A DNA stretch of 7,564 nucleotides from an uncultured Bacilli bacterium (lineage in GTDB: Bacteria > Bacillota_I > Bacilli_A > RF39 > UBA660), in NCBI GenBank assembly GCA_947625005.1, contig CANQNA010000066.1, forward strand, positions 1 through 7,564. The letters are read 5' to 3'. A program made the position numbers and the translations under genes. This document shows positions 5,587 through 7,564 of this stretch, piece after piece. The notes beneath the pieces are model-generated. The model saw only the letters and a list, made by a program, of their open reading frames with translations. It searched no databases and was not told the DNA's origin. Within the stretch, counting starts at the first letter, position 1; each line of letters begins with the position of its first letter.

Positions 5587-6688
5587 ATAAATACCAAAGC
5601 TTTTCCTTGTTTTTTCTAACCTCTTTAATAATACCACTACCAATACAATAGTCTCCAACATAAATAACACAAGCTTGACCTGGTGTAACGGCTTTTACTT
5701 TTTGAGGATAACTTACGATAATTTCTTGATCTTTATAAGTCAAATATACTTCTTCATCATTACCTCGATAACGAAATTTTGCAGTAGCTTTCTCAGGTCT
5801 TAAATCATTATTAAATACTAAATTATCAATAATACACTCATCACTATATAAACTTTCTGGATTATCTCCAAAGGCAACATATAATAAGTTTTTTTCAACA
5901 TTTTTACCTACCACAAAATGTTTTTCGTGATTACCACTTATTCCAACATTTCTTCTCTGCCCTATTGTATAATTCATTAATCCATTATGTTTGCCAATAA
6001 CTTCTAATGTATCTACATCTATAATATCTCCAGGATTTGGTTTTAAATAATTTTCAATAAACTTCTGATAATTTCTTTCTCCAATAAAACAAATTCCTGT
6101 AGAATCTTTTTTCTTAGCAGTTATTAAATTTAATTCTTTGGCTAATTCTCTTACTTCAGGTTTTAAAATATCACCTAAAGGGAATATAACATTGGTTAAT
6201 TGTTCTTCCGTTAATTGTGCAAGAAAATAAGATTGATCTTTATTTAAATCTTTCGCTCTTTTTAAATGATTGTCTTTAACATTAGCATAATGTCCTGTAG
6301 CAATATAATCTGCTCCTAATTTTTTAGCCTCTTTAATAAATAAATCAAACTTTATAAATTTATTGCACATCAAGTCAGGATTAGGAGTTCTTCCTTTTTT
6401 TAATTCTTCTAAAAAATAAGTAAAAACATAATCCCAATATTCTTTGATAAAATCTACTCTGTGAAGAGGAATATCTAAAGTTTTACAAACACTTACAGCA
6501 TCATTATAATCTTGCTCTTGAGGACAAATATAATCGTTTAAATTAGGATTACCTAAAGTATCATTATTAATTAAGCTATCCCAATTTCTCATAAATAATC
6601 CAATGACTTCATATCCTTGTTTTTTTAAAAGATAAGCCGCAACAGAAGAGTCTACTCCCCCACTCATTCCTATAACAACCTTTTTCAT
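5585..6688 (-). CDS. mnmA: tRNA-specific 2-thiouridylase MnmA
   Basis: MnmA activates U34 of the Lys, Glu and Gln tRNAs with ATP and replaces O2 with sulfur from a persulfide relay, improving decoding. The 367 residues match the family. The PP-loop SGGVDSS is at 9-15. The catalytic cysteine C108 lies in TPNPDLMCNKFIKF and the second C200 in STGICFIGERN; these form the persulfide/disulfide pair. TGHYA (131-135), DQSYFL (151-156) and IGQRR (242-246) are further conserved blocks, followed by the C-terminal beta-barrel domain. A TTG at 6700 would add four residues, but it overlaps the ribosome binding site GGAGG, so the ATG at 6688 (spacing 5) is right. Its sulfur donor, an IscS-type cysteine desulfurase often adjacent in Bacillota, is not in the window. 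It lies 32 bases after the upstream membrane gene but has its own promoter. Confidence 0.96.
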   Translation of the reverse strand: MKKVVIGMSGGVDSSVAAYLLKKQGYEVIGLFMRNWDSLINNDTLGNPNLNDYICPQEQDYNDAVSVCKTLDIPLHRVDFIKEYWDYVFTYFLEELKKGRTPNPDLMCNKFIKFDLFIKEAKKLGADYIATGHYANVKDNHLKRAKDLNKDQSYFLAQLTEEQLTNVIFPLGDILKPEVRELAKELNLITAKKKDSTGICFIGERNYQKFIENYLKPNPGDIIDVDTLEVIGKHNGLMNYTIGQRRNVGISGNHEKHFVVGKNVEKNLLYVAFGDNPESLYSDECIIDNLVFNNDLRPEKATAKFRYRGNDEEVYLTYKDQEIIVSYPQKVKAVTPGQACVIYVGDYCIGSGIIKEVRKNKEKLWYL

Positions 6689-6709
6689 AATGTCCTCCAA
6701 TCAAGAAGA

Positions 6710-6718
6710 ATTATACCA
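6710..6718 (-). promoter_or_regulatory. Extended -10 promoter of mnmA
   Basis: Reading leftward, TGGTATAAT fits the TGnTATAAT extended -10 element exactly, which can work without a good -35 (TTTCAA, three of six, lies 17 bases upstream). Transcription would start near 6703, about 15 bases before the mnmA ATG and just after the stop of the upstream gene. Confidence 0.6.
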
Positions 6719-6720
6719 AA

Positions 6721-7305
6721 TTATAGAAGAAATTGAAATATAGAAAGTAATTTATTACCAAAAAAGAAAATAATTATATCTATTAAAAATAAGGGAATTA
6801 TACAAATAATAATCTTACTAAAATAATTTAAATATAATTCTCTTACACTAATATTATCTTTTTTTAATAAGGAATTGATAATTTTTTTAATAATTCTATA
6901 TGATATTATATTTAAATACAGTAAAATTAGCAAATAAAAGGCTTTATTTAATAAAATATAAATTATCCCATAAAGTAACCCTTTTAGACCATTTAAATGC
7001 GTGTATGAAGCTAAAATGAAGCCTAGAGAGACTAATTCATAAAACAAATAAAAAATATTTAACGGATAAAGTATTATAGTTAAACTACAAATAACAAAAC
7101 CAATAATGATAATTAAATGAAAGAAAATATTATTTTGGTTTGTAGTTTTTAAGTTAGTATTAATATTTGTAAAACTATTAATTATACTTTTTTTCGCTTC
7201 ACTATCTAAATTTAAATAAAGAATGATTCCAACTATTATCCCTATTATGACTAATGTGATAAGAAATTTAAATATTTTACTTTTACTCTTAGTGCTTGTC
7301 CTCAT
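6721..7305 (-). CDS. Five-helix membrane protein, possibly SpoIIM family
   Basis: The 194 residues form a basic N-terminus (RTSTKSKSK), a first helix at about 11-31, a polar outer loop (33-58), then helices at about 60-80, 83-103, 107-135 and 163-183, with a basic inner segment RIIKKIINSLLKK (137-149). This layout, the length near 200, the LGF then GLKGLLYG (106-113) pattern and the late YFSK segment resemble the stage II sporulation protein M family. In spore formers SpoIIM acts in the DMP engulfment complex with SpoIID and SpoIIP; relatives occur in non-spore-formers. The expected PQN-like motif after GLKG is not present (LLNK here), so the assignment is tentative. The ATG at 7305 follows AGGTG with 5 bases spacing. 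It is the first gene of a possible unit with mnmA and is divergent from the miniprotein gene at 7383. Confidence 0.55.
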   Translation of the reverse strand: MRTSTKSKSKIFKFLITLVIIGIIVGIILYLNLDSEAKKSIINSFTNINTNLKTTNQNNIFFHLIIIIGFVICSLTIILYPLNIFYLFYELVSLGFILASYTHLNGLKGLLYGIIYILLNKAFYLLILLYLNIISYRIIKKIINSLLKKDNISVRELYLNYFSKIIICIIPLFLIDIIIFFFGNKLLSIFQFLL

Positions 7306-7320
7306 TTTTTCACCTAATTA

Positions 7321-7326
7321 ATTATA
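7321..7326 (-). promoter_or_regulatory. Possible -10 box for the SpoIIM-like gene
   Basis: Reading leftward, TATAAT (7326-7321) lies 15 bases before the ATG at 7305, with an overlapping CATAAT just upstream. No convincing -35 box is visible at 16-18 bases, so this is only a candidate. Confidence 0.3.
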
Positions 7327-7358
7327 TTATGATACTTTATTTATTATGATTAATTTTG

Positions 7359-7364
7359 TATAAT
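7359..7364 (+). promoter_or_regulatory. Possible -10 box for the 39-residue protein gene
   Basis: TATAAT lies 18 bases before the ATG at 7383. The hexamer 17 bases upstream (TTTATT, 7336-7341) keeps three of six -35 bases. The ribosome binding site GAGGTGA (7372-7378) is close to ideal, so the gene itself is better supported than this promoter. Confidence 0.4.
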
Positions 7365-7382
7365 ATTTAATGAGGTGAAATT

Positions 7383-7502
7383 ATGAAAAAGACTAATAAA
7401 AAGAAAATTGAAAATTTAGGACAAAAAATTGTAGTATGGTTATTATTAATTGCCATGGTAGTTAGTATTGTTGCTAGTTTTGCAATTTATTTAATTAGAT
7501 AG
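7383..7502 (+). CDS. 39-residue single-helix membrane miniprotein (DUF4044-like)
   Basis: The protein has a lysine-rich N-terminus (KKTNKKK), a short amphipathic stretch, and one hydrophobic helix at about 16-37 containing VVWLLLIAMVVSIVASF, ending in LIR. Length, positive head, and the W-L-L-x-I-A-M-x-x-S order resemble the short DUF4044 membrane proteins of Bacillota, whose function is unknown to me. The match is from memory of the pattern and not tested. GAGGTGA is well spaced before the ATG. The stop TAG is followed immediately by ATG (7503), so a following frame could be translated by reinitiation. It is divergent from the SpoIIM-like gene. Confidence 0.7.
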   Translation: MKKTNKKKIENLGQKIVVWLLLIAMVVSIVASFAIYLIR

Positions 7503-7564
7503 ATGTTTTTATTGGACGAAACAATCCTTCTCCATGTGGAAGTGGTAAAAAGTATAAAAACTGT
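7503..7564 (+). CDS. SEC-C zinc-motif protein, start of gene, cut by window end, start unresolved
   Basis: From 7514 the frame reads GRNNPSPCGSGKKYKNC to the last base, a clear SEC-C motif (family form GRNDPCPCGSGKKYKKCC), which binds zinc at the SecA C-terminus and in many small or unrelated proteins. Only the N-terminal part is visible, so the full protein cannot be named. Two oddities: the first metal cysteine of the CPC pair is serine, and the frame has no ATG, GTG or TTG after its last in-frame stop (7496-7498). The nearby ATG (7503), joined to the preceding stop as TAGATG, is in a different frame. One extra T in the run TTTTT (7506-7510) would join that ATG to the motif. Either the start is non-standard, the ribosome shifts, or the sequence has lost a base. 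Confidence 0.6.
   Translation, partial: MFLLDETILLHVEVVKSIKT

Noticed and set aside
6689..6700. TTG start at 6700 giving MnmA four extra residues
   Set aside because: The GGAGG ribosome binding site lies within those codons, and the ATG at 6688 gives the standard MKKVVIGMSGG N-terminus.

Overview
The window is very AT-rich, gene-dense bacterial DNA with short intergenic gaps, Shine-Dalgarno sites of the GGAGG/AGGTGA type, TTGACA/TATAAT promoters and hairpin-plus-U terminators. With the gene set (RarA, a Xer recombinase, MnmA, GpsA, a ZIP transporter and a possible SpoIIM-family protein), this points to a low-GC Bacillota. By inference it is a Bacilli/Erysipelotrichales/RF39-like lineage. TGA works as a stop at the rarA end, inside an ATGA overlap with gpsA, so the standard bacterial code fits better than the Mycoplasma code.

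Layout. 1-1753 (minus): rarA, an AAA+ replication-repair ATPase, runs into the 5' part of gpsA with a 4-base overlap. 1754-1897: two back-to-back promoters whose -35 boxes overlap drive rarA leftward and a tyrosine recombinase gene rightward. 1898-2770 (plus): the XerC/D-type recombinase, closed by a hairpin that can work in both directions. 2806-2964 (minus): a 52-residue, Asn/Ser-rich, basic protein with a strong ribosome binding site. 3066-3812 (plus): a ZIP-family metal transporter. 3813-4289: 477 bases with no convincing gene but several inverted repeats. 4290-5075 (minus) and 5195-5569 (plus): a divergent pair, an HTH regulator-like protein and a small one-helix membrane protein with a C-terminal coiled coil. 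5585-6688 (minus): mnmA, the tRNA 2-thiouridylase, with its own extended -10 promoter. 6721-7305 (minus): a five-helix membrane protein resembling SpoIIM. 7383-7502 (plus): a 39-residue membrane miniprotein, followed at once by the start of a SEC-C zinc-motif reading frame cut by the window end.

Most of the region is housekeeping (DNA repair, chromosome dimer resolution, phospholipid precursor supply, tRNA thiolation, metal uptake). The less ordinary parts are the 52-residue Asn/Ser protein, the divergent HTH/coiled-coil membrane pair beside the structured non-coding stretch, and the SEC-C motif, which lies out of frame with the only nearby ATG. I see no mobile element, CRISPR array, tRNA, rRNA or clear defence system.
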